From: an uncultured Monoglobus sp.
GTDB taxonomy: Bacteria > Bacillota > Clostridia > Monoglobales > Monoglobaceae
Length of the DNA stretch: 64,000 nt
Direction: 5' to 3'
Assembly (NCBI GenBank): GCA_947624305.1
Contig: CANQKC010000007.1
Coordinates: 1 to 64,000 of the forward strand
In this document: piece by piece, positions 32,386 to 40,069 of the stretch
Position numbering within the stretch: the stretch's first letter is position 1
Layout of the letters: each line of letters opens with the position of its first letter
Position numbers and translations under genes: made by a program
Notes under the pieces: generated by a model
Seen by the model: only the letters and a program-made list of their open reading frames with translations
Database searches by the model: none
What the model was told of the DNA's origin: nothing

Positions 32386-32748
32386 GTGTACAAAATTAAG
32401 TTTTACAAAGATAAAAACGGAAATGAGCCTATTAAGCAATATTTAATTAAACTCAGACTTAAAAACGATAAAGACAGCAGAATTAATCTGAACAAAATTA
32501 ATGACTGCATTGAGTCTTTACATTTGTACGGAACAAGGGTCGGAGAACCATATGTTAAACATCTTGACGGTAAAATATGGGAGCTTAGACCGCTTCGCAA
32601 CCGTATTTTGTTCTTTGGATTTGACGGGAACAGTTTTGTGCTGTTGTCGCATTTTATTAAGAAAACGCAAAAGACGCCGAAAAGAGAGATCGAAAAAGCC
32701 AAAAGACTTATGAAAGATTATATCGAAAGGAGCAAGAACAATGAGTGA
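32386..32748 (+). CDS. HigB/Gp49-like (RelE superfamily) toxin
   Basis: This is a protein of 120 residues starting MYKIKFYKDKNGNEPI, the typical N-terminus of phage-derived Gp49-like/HigB toxins, small ribosome-dependent mRNA interferases. The conserved core is visible: KHLDGKIWELRP, then RILFFGFDGNSFVLL and the basic tail FIKKTQKTPKREIEKAK. I chose GTG 32386 because the in-frame ATG at 32356 lies inside the -10 box, and because GGGGG sits 10 bases before the GTG. The last codons overlap the antitoxin start by 8 bases, which implies translational coupling. The toxin-first order is that of HigBA. It is followed by a dedicated terminator, so it is a self-contained two-gene unit. Such modules often sit in accessory regions, here beside a REP array and a giant adhesin gene. 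Confidence 0.85.
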   Translation: MYKIKFYKDKNGNEPIKQYLIKLRLKNDKDSRINLNKINDCIESLHLYGTRVGEPYVKHLDGKIWELRPLRNRILFFGFDGNSFVLLSHFIKKTQKTPKREIEKAKRLMKDYIERSKNNE

Positions 32749-33037
32749 TAATTATATTTCTCCCGAGGGAACCGATTGGGAAGACTTCAGAAAAGAATTT
32801 TTTACGCCCGAAGAAAATGCGGCGAGTGATTTGAGGGTCGCGGTTATCGGCGAGCTTATCAAGGCTCGGCGTGAAAAGGGCATAAGCCAGAAAAAGCTTG
32901 AGGAACTGAGCGGCGTTAAACAGCCGGTTATCGCAAGGATGGAAAAGGGCTCGACAAGTCCGCAGGTCAGCACCCTGCTCAAGGTTCTGGCGCCTTTGGG
33001 AAAGACCCTCGCGGTTGTTCCGCTTAAGCAGGACTAA
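32741..33037 (+). CDS. HigA-like XRE-family antitoxin
   Basis: A 98-residue protein with a helix-turn-helix of the HTH_3/Cro-CI type in its C-terminal half (about residues 35-90). It contains IGELIKARREKGISQKKLEE, then SGVKQPVIARMEKGSTSPQ and a short tail ending PLGKTLAVVPL. The N-terminal 30 residues (SPEGTDWEDFRKEFFTPEE) are acidic and would be the toxin-binding part. The ATG at 32741 overlaps the toxin's 3' end and has AAGGAGCAA just upstream. By family knowledge, the antitoxin neutralises the toxin by direct binding and represses the operon promoter. No obvious palindromic operator was identified at 32329-32385. Confidence 0.88.
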   Translation: MSDNYISPEGTDWEDFRKEFFTPEENAASDLRVAVIGELIKARREKGISQKKLEELSGVKQPVIARMEKGSTSPQVSTLLKVLAPLGKTLAVVPLKQD

Positions 33038-33040
33038 GCA

Positions 33041-33071
33041 AAAGCGCTTCCGAGGTTTTCGGAAGCGCTTT
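33041..33071. terminator. Bidirectional terminator between higA-like gene and aquaporin
   Basis: AAAGCGCTTCCG (33041-33052) pairs perfectly with CGGAAGCGCTTT (33060-33071) around a 7-base loop. T runs follow on both strands (TTTTT after the plus-strand stem, TTTTGC on minus). It lies between the two convergent genes and can serve both. Confidence 0.9.
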
Positions 33072-33083
33072 TTATATTCGCGT

Positions 33084-33791
33084 TTATTTTTCGTCGGCGA
33101 GGGCTTTGTAGACCACTGCGGCGAGGATCGCGCCTATTATCGGGGCGGCTATGAACAGCCACACCTGCGCGATCGGCGTCGACTCGCCCGCAAACAGCAT
33201 AACGAGCGCGGGGCCGAAGCTTCTGGCCGGGTTGACCGACGTGCCGGTGAAGGGTATACCCAAAATGTGGACCAAGGTCAGCGTCAGGCCGATAACGAGG
33301 CCCGTTACCGCGGTGTTTTCGGTCTTGCTTGTCACGCCGATTATCGCGATCACAAATACGAAGGTCAGCACGACCTCAACCAGAAACGCCTGTCCCATGT
33401 TTATTCCGAGGGCGCTCGCCTCGCCCCAGCCGTTCTGGCCGAGGCCGTTCTCGGCACCGCCGAGCATCAGCATAAGGATCAGCGCGCCGACTATGCCGCC
33501 CAGGAACTGGGCCACGAGATAGCCGATGTAGTCGTTGACCGTCATTTTGCCCGAGACGAGCATGCCGGTCGACACCGCCGGGTTGATGTGGCAGCCCGAG
33601 ATGTTGCCGATCGAGTATGCCATGGCGACGATGACAAGGCCGAAGGCGAACGCGATCAGAAGCGTCGTGAGCGCGAGCGCGCTCCCCGTGAGGCCGAGCT
33701 CGCCGACCAGCGTGTTGGCCGCGACCGCGCTGCCGCAGCCGAAGATCACAAGGACCGCGGTGCCTATAAATTCCGCAATGTACTTTTTCAT
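33084..33791 (-). CDS. aqpZ: Aquaporin Z-type water channel (MIP family)
   Basis: This is a protein of 235 residues with six hydrophobic helices and the two half-helix motifs HINPAVS (about residue 70) and SVNPARSFGP (about residue 190). The selectivity-filter region keeps the His of LTLVHIL and the Arg of NPAR, as in E. coli AqpZ, so water is a more likely substrate than glycerol. ATG 33791 is preferred over the GTG nine bases upstream, because that GTG is part of the ribosome binding site AGGAGTG. It is a single-gene unit with its own promoter (33840-33868) and a shared terminator. It should act in the cytoplasmic membrane in osmotic adjustment. Confidence 0.93.
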   Translation of the reverse strand: MKKYIAEFIGTAVLVIFGCGSAVAANTLVGELGLTGSALALTTLLIAFAFGLVIVAMAYSIGNISGCHINPAVSTGMLVSGKMTVNDYIGYLVAQFLGGIVGALILMLMLGGAENGLGQNGWGEASALGINMGQAFLVEVVLTFVFVIAIIGVTSKTENTAVTGLVIGLTLTLVHILGIPFTGTSVNPARSFGPALVMLFAGESTPIAQVWLFIAAPIIGAILAAVVYKALADEK

Positions 33792-33839
33792 TACTGTCAC
33801 TCCTTTGTTATTATTAAAAATTTAATATTATTTATGAAT

Positions 33840-33868
33840 ATTATATCATAATAATAACACAAAGGCAA
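33840..33868 (-). promoter_or_regulatory. Sigma-A promoter of the aquaporin gene
   Basis: On the minus strand: TTGCCT (33868-33863), a 17-base spacer, then TATAAT (33845-33840). This is about 50 bases upstream of the ATG. Confidence 0.8.
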
Positions 33869-33911
33869 TAAAACGGCGGCAAATCAAGATTACAAGTTTG
33901 TTACGGCGGTG

Positions 33912-34931
33912 TTAATTTTTTTCGGGATAGAGGAAAGCGCGCTCGCTTTCGTGCTTTTTCGCGCGGCCCATCAGATTTTTGAGCGCTTCCGCGGCGGGAT
34001 AGTTCTCAAACAGGACCTTATAGGCCTCGTTGACGATAGGCATCTCGACTCCGTATTTGTCGGCGAGCTCCTTGGCCGCGCTGCAGGTGCGCACACCCTC
34101 GACCACCATTTTTACCTCTTCCTTTGCCTCGTCGGCGGTTTTGCCCTGGCCGATCAAAATTCCGGCGCGGCGGTTGCGCGAGTGCATGCTGGTGCAGGTC
34201 ACGATCATATCGCCAAGGCCCGAAAGGCCGCTGAAGGTCTCGGTCTTCGCGCCCATAGCCTCGCCGAGGCGGGCCATTTCCACAAGGCCGCGGGTCATAA
34301 GCGCCGCCTTGGTGTTGTCGCCGAGGCCCATGCCGTCAAGAATGCCCGCGCACAGCGCGATCACGTTCTTGAGCGAGCCGCCGAGCTCGACGCCGAGCAC
34401 GTCGGGGTTGGTGTAGATACGGAAGTTAGGGTTCATGAACGCGTCCTGCACATATTCGGCCACGGTCATGTCCTCGCAGGCGACCACGTTGGTCGTCGGC
34501 ACCCCGCGCGAGACCTCCTCGGCGTGGCTCGGGCCCGACATGACGGCGACGACGCAGTTCGGGAGTTCTTCCTTTATCACCCGCGAAAGGGTAAGGCTTG
34601 TGCCTTCCTCGATGCCCTTTGAAATATTCACAACGATTTGGCCGTCCGCTATGTGCGAGGCCATTGCCCTCGCGGTGCTCCGCACCCCGTGTGACGGAGT
34701 CGCCATGACCGCGATGTCCGCGCCCGCGCAGCAGGCGATGTCGTCGGTGAAGCGCACGTTTTCGGGGAATTTTACGCCCGGCAGGAAGGGTTTGTTTTCA
34801 CGGTATTTTTTAAGGTTCTCACATTCCTCGGTGAGATACGACCAGAGCGTAACGTCGTGGCCGTTTTGCGCGAGCATTATCGCCATCGCGCTCCCCCAGC
34901 CGCCGCTCCCGATTATACTGATTTTTGACAT
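33912..34931 (-). CDS. gpsA: NAD(P)+-dependent glycerol-3-phosphate dehydrogenase
   Basis: This is a protein of 339 residues that reduces dihydroxyacetone phosphate to sn-glycerol 3-phosphate, the phospholipid backbone precursor. The N-terminal Rossmann fold has IGSGGWGSAMA (about residues 6-16). The substrate region reads MSGPSHAEEVSRGVPT, and the catalytic-lysine segment is GSLKNVIALCAGILDG, followed by NTKAALMTRGLVEM. Length is normal for the family. ATG 34931 is chosen because the upstream in-frame GTG belongs to the AGGTGG ribosome binding site. It is the last gene of the der-plsY-gpsA operon and makes the substrate for PlsY, encoded directly upstream. No clear terminator follows. Confidence 0.96.
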   Translation of the reverse strand: MSKISIIGSGGWGSAMAIMLAQNGHDVTLWSYLTEECENLKKYRENKPFLPGVKFPENVRFTDDIACCAGADIAVMATPSHGVRSTARAMASHIADGQIVVNISKGIEEGTSLTLSRVIKEELPNCVVAVMSGPSHAEEVSRGVPTTNVVACEDMTVAEYVQDAFMNPNFRIYTNPDVLGVELGGSLKNVIALCAGILDGMGLGDNTKAALMTRGLVEMARLGEAMGAKTETFSGLSGLGDMIVTCTSMHSRNRRAGILIGQGKTADEAKEEVKMVVEGVRTCSAAKELADKYGVEMPIVNEAYKVLFENYPAAEALKNLMGRAKKHESERAFLYPEKN

Positions 34932-34968
34932 ATTTTCCACCTCAATTTTCCGAATATAGTTTATCGTG

Positions 34969-35610
34969 TTATTTGCCGAGTTTGTTTTCGGTGCCGTTTA
35001 GCAGGCGTTTTATGTTGGCGCGGTGGCGGATTATCAAAAGCGCGCCCATGATTATCACGCATACCATGCCGACCGGCCTTACGTCATGAGTGACCGCGTC
35101 CTTTATGATCTTGACGATCACGAAAAGCGCTCCGCCGAGCACCGAGCCGAGCGAAACATAGCGCGTCGCGGCCATTACCGCCAGCGATATTATCATAACG
35201 ATGAGGCCGACCTTCCAGTCGAGCACCATAACCACGCCGAGCGACGTGGCGACGCCCTTGCCGCCGCGGAACCCGAAATAAACCGGGAAGTTGTGGCCCA
35301 GCACGGCGCAAAGGCCCGCGATGTACGGCAGGCACAAATTGTCAAGCGCGGCTTTGTATTCGCCGTTTACGCGGCTCACAAAGACCTCGGCCAGAACCAC
35401 GCAGACTATACCCTTTAGCACGTCAAGAACAAGCGTCAGCGCGGCGAGCTTCTTTCCGTGGGTGCGCAGCATATTTGTCGCGCCCGCGTTGCCCGAGCCG
35501 CTGTTTCTTATGTCCTCGCCCGATACTATTTTTGAAAGTATTATCGAAAAATTGACCGAGCCGATCAGATATGACAAAATTCCGGCGATAACCGCGGTTA
35601 AAACAGCCAT
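34969..35610 (-). CDS. plsY: Glycerol-3-phosphate acyltransferase (acyl-phosphate type)
   Basis: This is a 213-residue membrane protein that transfers an acyl group from acyl phosphate to glycerol 3-phosphate, the first step of phosphatidic acid synthesis. It has about five hydrophobic helices and the family motifs: SGNAGATNMLRTHGKK (about 37-52), the substrate-binding GHNFPVYFGFRGGKG (about 105-119) and SLGSVLGG near the third conserved loop. The ATG (35610-35608) directly abuts the der stop codon, so translation is probably coupled. Together with gpsA downstream it forms a small lipid-precursor unit. Confidence 0.95.
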   Translation of the reverse strand: MAVLTAVIAGILSYLIGSVNFSIILSKIVSGEDIRNSGSGNAGATNMLRTHGKKLAALTLVLDVLKGIVCVVLAEVFVSRVNGEYKAALDNLCLPYIAGLCAVLGHNFPVYFGFRGGKGVATSLGVVMVLDWKVGLIVMIISLAVMAATRYVSLGSVLGGALFVIVKIIKDAVTHDVRPVGMVCVIIMGALLIIRHRANIKRLLNGTENKLGK

Positions 35611-36933
35611 TTACTTCTTCTCCCCTTTTTCGCGAATTATAAATTTTATCGGCGTGCCCTCGAACCCGAAGCGGGCGCGGAACTGGTTCTCGATATACCT
35701 TATATATGAATAATGCGCCAGCTTCGTGCTGTTGACGAACAGCACGAAGGTCGGCGGCTTGACTCCCGCCTGCGTCGCGTAGTATATCTTGAGCCTGCGG
35801 CCCTTGTCGCTGGGCGGCTGCACCGCCGCGACTGCCTCGTTCAGCACATCGTTTAAAACGCCGGTCGAGATGCGCTTGGAGTTCTGCTCCACCGCCGCGT
35901 CCATAACGCCGAACAAATCGTCTACCCGAAGCCCGGTCTTGGCCGAGATAAACACCGACGGCGCGTACATCATGAAATTAAAGCCCTCTTTGACCTTGTT
36001 TTTGAAATTGCGCATGGTGTTGGTCTCTTTTTCGATCAGATCCCACTTGTTCACAACGATGACCGAGGCCTTGCCCGCCTCGTGGACGTAGCCCGCGATC
36101 TTGGTGTCCTGCTCGGTTATGCCTTCGGCCGCGTCGACCATGATAAGGCAGACGTCGGCGCGGTCGACCGCGTTCAGCGCGCGGGTCACGCTGTAACGCT
36201 CGACGTTTTCATTTATCTTGCCGCGCTTGCGCATACCCGCGGTGTCGATCAGCATATATTTTTTGCCGTCTCTCTCATAGAGCGTGTCTATCGCGTCGCG
36301 GGTTGTTCCCGCTATGTCGCTGACGATCACGCGCTCCTCGCCGAGTATCTTGTTCACCAGCGAGGATTTGCCCGCGTTGGGCTTGCCCACGATCGCCACA
36401 TGAATAATGTCGCTCTCGTCATCGGGCTCCGCGTCCTCGGGGAAATATTTCACTATCTCGTCAAGCAGATCGCCGACGCCGAGGCCGTGGACCGACGAGA
36501 TCGGCCACGGGTCGCCGAGGCCGAGGTTATAGAACTCGTAAAGCTCCATAGGCGGATCGCCGGGAGTGTCGACCTTGTTGGCGGCCAGAACCACGGGCTT
36601 TCCGCTCTTTTGCAGCATTGCCGCAACGTCGCTGTCCGCGGCGGTAACTCCGTCGCGCACGTTGACTATAAGCACGATGACGTCCGCCATGCCTATCGCG
36701 AGCTCGGCCTGGGAGCGCATCTGCGATAGGATCACGTCGTCGCTGCCCGGCTCGATACCGCCGGTGTCGATCATCGTGAAGTCGCGGCCGCACCATTCGG
36801 TGTCCACATAAATCCTGTCCCGGGTCACACCCGGGGTGTCCTCTATTATCGAAATCCGTTTTCCGGCGACCTTGTTGAAAAACGTGGATTTGCCCACGTT
36901 AGGCCGCCCCACAACGGCGACGATCGGTTTCAT
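35611..36933 (-). CDS. der: Ribosome assembly GTPase Der (EngA)
   Basis: A 440-residue double-GTPase needed for maturation of the 50S ribosomal subunit. G domain 1 shows GRPNVGKS, DTPGVTRDR and NKVD. G domain 2 shows GKPNAGKSS, GTTRDAID, DTAGMRKRG and NKWD. The C-terminal KH-like domain ends with ARFGFEGTPIKFIIREK. It is full length with standard domain order. The start is ATG 36933 with AGGAGG seven bases upstream. The upstream sequence is unusual: a truncated RAYT transposase remnant and a REP-like palindrome stand where a normal leader would be. The apparent promoter (37132-37160) lies beyond that remnant. Confidence 0.97.
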   Translation of the reverse strand: MKPIVAVVGRPNVGKSTFFNKVAGKRISIIEDTPGVTRDRIYVDTEWCGRDFTMIDTGGIEPGSDDVILSQMRSQAELAIGMADVIVLIVNVRDGVTAADSDVAAMLQKSGKPVVLAANKVDTPGDPPMELYEFYNLGLGDPWPISSVHGLGVGDLLDEIVKYFPEDAEPDDESDIIHVAIVGKPNAGKSSLVNKILGEERVIVSDIAGTTRDAIDTLYERDGKKYMLIDTAGMRKRGKINENVERYSVTRALNAVDRADVCLIMVDAAEGITEQDTKIAGYVHEAGKASVIVVNKWDLIEKETNTMRNFKNKVKEGFNFMMYAPSVFISAKTGLRVDDLFGVMDAAVEQNSKRISTGVLNDVLNEAVAAVQPPSDKGRRLKIYYATQAGVKPPTFVLFVNSTKLAHYSYIRYIENQFRARFGFEGTPIKFIIREKGEKK

Positions 36934-36950
36934 AAATTTTCCTCCTTTCA

Positions 36951-36976
36951 GGGACGTCGAGGGCGCCGTCCCCTAC
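36951..36976. repeat. REP-like palindrome identical to the unit at 31946-31971
   Basis: Twenty-six bases starting GGGACGTCGAGGGCGCC and ending CCCCTAC match the intergenic unit exactly. On the minus strand they encode the VGDGALDVP segment of the RAYT remnant, and the element ends three bases before der's AGGAGG. The transposase gene therefore carries a copy of its presumed target element inside its own coding sequence. Confidence 0.85.
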
Positions 36977-37102
36977 AACCACTTTGCCTAATACGCACCT
37001 TTTATCTTTGGTGCAAATTGTTATAAAATATACTCCGCTTTGAGAATAATTATAATGCTCAAGTCTGTTTCGCTTTCTTGATTTGTATTCCATAATATAC
37101 AC
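36951..37102 (-). pseudogene. 5' remnant of a REP-associated tyrosine transposase (RAYT, Y1_Tnp)
   Basis: Minus-strand translation gives MEYKSRKRNRLEHYNYSQ, then SGVYFITICTKDKR and KVVVGDGALDVP. This is the recognisable N-terminus of bacterial RAYT/TnpA_REP transposases, single-strand HUH-type nucleases that move REP palindromes. Everything after about 50 residues is missing, including the HxH and catalytic tyrosine region. The sequence runs straight into der's ribosome binding site. The frame continues 50 bases into der but no longer resembles the family. It is therefore a dead fragment. The likely start is ATG 37093 or 37102. Intact relatives are expected elsewhere in the genome. Confidence 0.75.
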
Positions 37103-37131
37103 TTACCCTAATTTAATCCCAACCAATACCA

Positions 37132-37160
37132 ATTTTATCATATATTCAATACAATTTCAA
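37132..37160 (-). promoter_or_regulatory. Probable promoter of the der operon (ahead of the RAYT remnant)
   Basis: On the minus strand: TTGAAA (37160-37155), 17 bases, TAAAAT (37137-37132), with an extended TG one base before the -10. It precedes the transposase remnant and is the best candidate to transcribe der-plsY-gpsA. It may originally have belonged to the transposase. Confidence 0.55.
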
Positions 37161-37175
37161 GTGCAAAACAAAAAA

Positions 37176-37193
37176 CGCCGCGAGATCGCGGCG
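37176..37193 (-). terminator. Intrinsic terminator after rpmF
   Basis: A CGCCGCGA/TCGCGGCG stem with a 2-base loop as written (a longer loop after fraying), followed by TTTTTTG on the minus strand. It starts about 14 bases past the rpmF stop. Confidence 0.85.
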
Positions 37194-37206
37194 CCGTTTA
37201 AAAATC

Positions 37207-37386
37207 TTAATCCTCGACAGCGATAACCTCTCTGCCTTTGTATGAACCGCAGGCTTTGCAGGCTCTGTGGGGGAGCTTAAGCTCGCCGCACTGAGGACAG
37301 GCCACCAGACCGGGAACCGCCAGCTTCCAGTTCGCTCTTCTCTTATCTCTTCTCGCTTTTGATGTTTTTCTCTTTGGAACTGCCAT
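37207..37386 (-). CDS. rpmF: 50S ribosomal protein L32
   Basis: This is a 59-residue protein starting [20 protein letters not shown], the standard L32 N-terminus. A zinc-ribbon follows with CPQC (about residues 29-32) and CKAC (about 42-45). The start is ATG 37386 with AGAGGTG upstream; the ATG nine bases further upstream adds a non-family MLL extension. It sits 58 bases downstream of the yceD-like gene, the usual bacterial pairing. It is a structural component of the large ribosomal subunit. Confidence 0.97.
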   Translation of the reverse strand: MAVPKRKTSKARRDKRRANWKLAVPGLVACPQCGELKLPHRACKACGSYKGREVIAVED

Positions 37387-37444
37387 TAATAACACCTCTT
37401 TTCACAAATTATATGGAACAGCCTAAGGCTTTATTTTATACATA

Positions 37445-37954
37445 TTATTTATCCGGGACGTCGAGATCGTCCAATATGTCGAACCTCGGATCGGTCGGAC
37501 GGCTGTCGCAGCCGCAGGGGCCGTCGTTCAGGTTCGCCCCGCACTTCGGGCACAAACCGGCGCAGTCCTCTCTGCACAGGCGCTTGCCCGGCAGGCTGAC
37601 CACAAGGCCGCTGTAAACATGCTCGTCAAGGTTTATGCTGTCGCCCGAAAAATATATAATGTCCGGGTTCTCGTTTTCCTCGCTGAAGCGCTCGGTCTCC
37701 TTGAAGCTCTCGGTTATGTCAAACTCCGCGGTATAGTCAAACTCCTCGGCGCATCTGTCGCAAACCATTTTAAGCTCGGCCTCGCCCTTAGCGTCAAGCT
37801 CGATCGTGCCGCCGAAATTGCGGATCACACCCCTGACCTTCACCGGGGCGGCAAACTCAAAGTCATCGCCCGCGCGGCCCTCTATCTCAAGCGCGCAGTC
37901 AATAGGTATGCTCTTTCCCTCATAGTTCTTGATTGACGATATGTTAATATCCAT
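37445..37954 (-). CDS. YceD/DUF177 family protein (23S rRNA accumulation protein)
   Basis: A 169-residue protein of the YceD family, which precedes rpmF in most bacteria and has been linked to 23S rRNA accumulation or processing. It contains a paired-cysteine motif MVCDRCAEEF (about residue 70-78) and a C-terminal CREDCAGLCPKCGANLN with CGCD, which looks zinc-binding. The final residues RFDILDDL are typical of the family. It is transcribed from a strong promoter at 38016-38045 and forms an operon with rpmF. The molecular mechanism is not established. Confidence 0.9.
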   Translation of the reverse strand: MDINISSIKNYEGKSIPIDCALEIEGRAGDDFEFAAPVKVRGVIRNFGGTIELDAKGEAELKMVCDRCAEEFDYTAEFDITESFKETERFSEENENPDIIYFSGDSINLDEHVYSGLVVSLPGKRLCREDCAGLCPKCGANLNDGPCGCDSRPTDPRFDILDDLDVPDK

Positions 37955-38015
37955 TTCTGTCTCCGTTCATTCCGCGCGTGCGCGCAAAAATACCATACGA
38001 CCAAACAGACAGCGA

Positions 38016-38045
38016 TTATTATACCTCAACCGCGGTCTGTTTGTC
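38016..38045 (-). promoter_or_regulatory. Sigma-A promoter of yceD-rpmF
   Basis: On the minus strand: TTGACA (38045-38040), an 18-base spacer and TATAAT (38021-38016), a near-perfect housekeeping promoter about 60 bases upstream of the yceD ATG. The spacer contains ACCGCGGT, a perfect 8-bp palindrome. Confidence 0.88.
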
Positions 38046-38080
38046 AATATGTTTTTGTAAATTTCTCAAAAACTTTTAAA

Positions 38081-38293
38081 TTATGCCTCTTTTGACGCGA
38101 GATAACTGTTAATCTTGTCAACAAGCTCGTCACAGTTAACGCCGTGAACCGCGCAGGCCTGCTCAATGCTCTCGCCGCTCGATGAGGGGCAGCCGAGGCA
38201 GTGCATGCCAATCTGCATGAAAAATTCCGCCGTGCCCGGATCGAGCCTCAGCGCGTCCATGATTATCGTGTCTTTTGTTACCTGTTTTGCCAT
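38081..38293 (-). CDS. DUF1858 domain protein (hybrid-cluster-associated redox disulfide family)
   Basis: This is a small 70-residue protein beginning MAKQVTKDTIIMDALRLDPG and containing GMHCLGCPSSSGESIEQA, the conserved CxxC motif of the DUF1858/TIGR03980 family. The cysteines (about residues 33 and 36) suggest a redox or metal role. The family is common in anaerobes and often near hybrid-cluster proteins, but the function is unproven. AGGAGG precedes ATG 38293. It is a single-gene unit between the yceD promoter and its own promoter at 38326-38353. Confidence 0.88.
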   Translation of the reverse strand: MAKQVTKDTIIMDALRLDPGTAEFFMQIGMHCLGCPSSSGESIEQACAVHGVNCDELVDKINSYLASKEA

Positions 38294-38325
38294 AATATAT
38301 TCCTCCTATCTTTTGTCTATTAAAT

Positions 38326-38353
38326 ATTATAACCCATTCCCGCGAAAAATCAA
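38326..38353 (-). promoter_or_regulatory. Promoter of the DUF1858 gene
   Basis: On the minus strand: TTGATT (38353-38348), a 16-base spacer, TATAAT (38331-38326). It is about 33 bases upstream of the ATG. Confidence 0.75.
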
Positions 38354-38369
38354 GTGTTTTGCAAAAATT

Positions 38370-38942
38370 TTATTCCAAAACCTCAGCCGACGCCCTGTCC
38401 CACATGTCGTGAGCGATCTGATCGGCCTCGGCATACTCGCTCGCGAGCGAGGTGAGCTGCGAGAAATCCCCGCCCTCGGCGGCGGTCACTCTCGGCTCCA
38501 TGCCCTCCAGAATTTTGTATATCGTGCCCACCGCGACGGTCAGGTCCTTGTGCGCCTGAGCCTTGTCCTCGGGAACCAGCATCTCCGCACCGCCAAGCTC
38601 GTTGTACCAGTGCTCGCAGCGGTCGTAATATTGATCGTAAAGCGCCTTCCAGTCGGCGAAATTGTCGGCGTTCAAGTCGGCGACGCCGTTAAAAATTTTG
38701 TCCATGTCGCCGTTCACGAACGCTCCGAACTCGTCGGTGTATGACTTCGCGTAATTCGGGTATTTGCCGGTCAGCAGGCTTGAGGCCGCTCCGCTTTGGG
38801 TTTCCGCCGCCGAGCCGCCGTCGGGCGTCGGAGCCGCGGCCGATGTCTGATCCGAACCGTCGCTCCCGCCTCCGCACGCGGTAAGCACCGCGCACATCAA
38901 CGCCGCCGTCAAAGCCGCGGCCAATATTTTTGAATGCTTCAT
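38370..38942 (-). CDS. Putative lipoprotein of unknown function
   Basis: This is a protein of 190 residues. ATG 38942 gives MKHSKILAAALTAALM followed by the lipobox LTAC (Cys about residue 22), then a Gly/Ser/Thr/Pro-rich spacer of about 35 residues. It should be exported and lipid-anchored on the outer face of the membrane. The remaining 130 residues look mostly helical and acidic (YTDEFGAFVNGDMDKIFNG, WKALYDQYYDRCEHWYNE). I recognise no enzyme motif. It is the third gene of a thioesterase-acyltransferase-lipoprotein run, starting 26 bases past the acyltransferase stop. Upstream extension to 39038 is rejected, because it would destroy the signal peptide. Confidence 0.8.
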   Translation of the reverse strand: MKHSKILAAALTAALMCAVLTACGGGSDGSDQTSAAAPTPDGGSAAETQSGAASSLLTGKYPNYAKSYTDEFGAFVNGDMDKIFNGVADLNADNFADWKALYDQYYDRCEHWYNELGGAEMLVPEDKAQAHKDLTVAVGTIYKILEGMEPRVTAAEGGDFSQLTSLASEYAEADQIAHDMWDRASAEVLE

Positions 38943-38968
38943 TTTATCAAAACCTTTCTTTAATATTA

Positions 38969-40045
38969 TTATACGGCCTTCAGCCGTCTTTTGATCGATC
39001 CGCCGAGCTTTGACGCGCCGAGCTTTATCGCCCACCACAACAGCCAGAACACTATCGGAACAAGATACGCCGCCGCGGTGACGATCCGGAAGCGCCGCAC
39101 CGCGTCGCTCATTCCCGCCTCGGTTATCAGATAATCGTTAAGCCACAGCACCACCAGACAGTGGGACAAATATATGTTGTAGCACTCCTCGTCCAGCGCG
39201 CGGGTGAACCACGTTATCTTTTTTCTGCCGCCGGCGATGACCGACGTCAGCATAAAGAAAAACATGATCGCCGCCGAGCAGTACATAATGTGTATTTCCT
39301 CCATCCAGGGCGCCGTCATATTATACGTCCTGTACGCCAGAAATATATCAAGCGCGCCCGAAAGCAGGAACACCGCCGTGATCAGCGTCTTTTTCCCGAG
39401 CACCGCCTTTTTGAACGCCGAATAGTTCATGCCCACATAGCAGCCCAGCACCCAGTAGAACAGATATTTTGTGAAGATAACGTCGTTCCACTCAAACACA
39501 TAGTCCGGGAAGATAAGGCCGAGCATGTTGCTTAAGTTAAACCCGAACACTATCGACAGCATTATCGAAAACGCCAGCCCCGCCGCGGGCTTCAGGCGCC
39601 GCAGCGCGAACATCCAGATCGGCATCAGCAGATAAAACTGAACGATTATGATCACAAAATAGAAATGCCCCACAAGGTCGCCGTGGATCCATGACCTGAT
39701 GAGCTTGTCCCACGAAAAGTCGAAATAATGATGATTTACAAAAAATATCATATATATCGCAACCCAGAGCATATACGGGAGCACGACCCGCGTCACGCGG
39801 CTTTTGTAGAACCGGAAATAATTCATTCTGCGGTCGGTCAGGAAATACTTGACGCCGCTCATAAATATAAACGCGGGCACGACGAACGTGCTGAACCGCC
39901 ACGGCACAAACACAATGTTAAACGCCGCGTCCGCGGGCGTCAGCGCGCTTATCAGCACCGACGCGCAGTGAATGAATATAACGAGCATCGCGCAGATTAT
40001 ATTCATGTACGATAGTTCAATTTTCGGTGTTCGTCTCGCAATCAT
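38969..40045 (-). CDS. Acyltransferase family 3 (OafA/WecH-like) membrane protein
   Basis: This is a 358-residue integral membrane protein with about ten hydrophobic helices. It matches the acyltransferase-3 fold: an early LSYMNIICAMLVIFIHCAS, where the His of helix 1 is the presumed catalytic residue. FIFMSGVKYFL and SRVTRVVLPYMLW follow, then HFYFVIIIVQFYLLMPIW in the middle. The family O-acylates cell-surface sugars or glycopolymers with acetyl or other short acyl groups. ATG 40045 is preferred over TTG 40051 for codon and spacing reasons. It lies 24 bases downstream of the thioesterase stop. The substrate cannot be read from the sequence. Confidence 0.87.
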   Translation of the reverse strand: MIARRTPKIELSYMNIICAMLVIFIHCASVLISALTPADAAFNIVFVPWRFSTFVVPAFIFMSGVKYFLTDRRMNYFRFYKSRVTRVVLPYMLWVAIYMIFFVNHHYFDFSWDKLIRSWIHGDLVGHFYFVIIIVQFYLLMPIWMFALRRLKPAAGLAFSIMLSIVFGFNLSNMLGLIFPDYVFEWNDVIFTKYLFYWVLGCYVGMNYSAFKKAVLGKKTLITAVFLLSGALDIFLAYRTYNMTAPWMEEIHIMYCSAAIMFFFMLTSVIAGGRKKITWFTRALDEECYNIYLSHCLVVLWLNDYLITEAGMSDAVRRFRIVTAAAYLVPIVFWLLWWAIKLGASKLGGSIKRRLKAV

Positions 40046-40069
40046 CAGCAATCATCCCGCAATTATATT

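Noticed and set aside
33015-33851. 278-codon plus-strand ORF opposite the aquaporin, and similar ORFs opposite gpsA, der and sigK
   Set aside because: The minus-strand genes have clear family motifs. The plus-strand translations are Arg/His-rich shadows.
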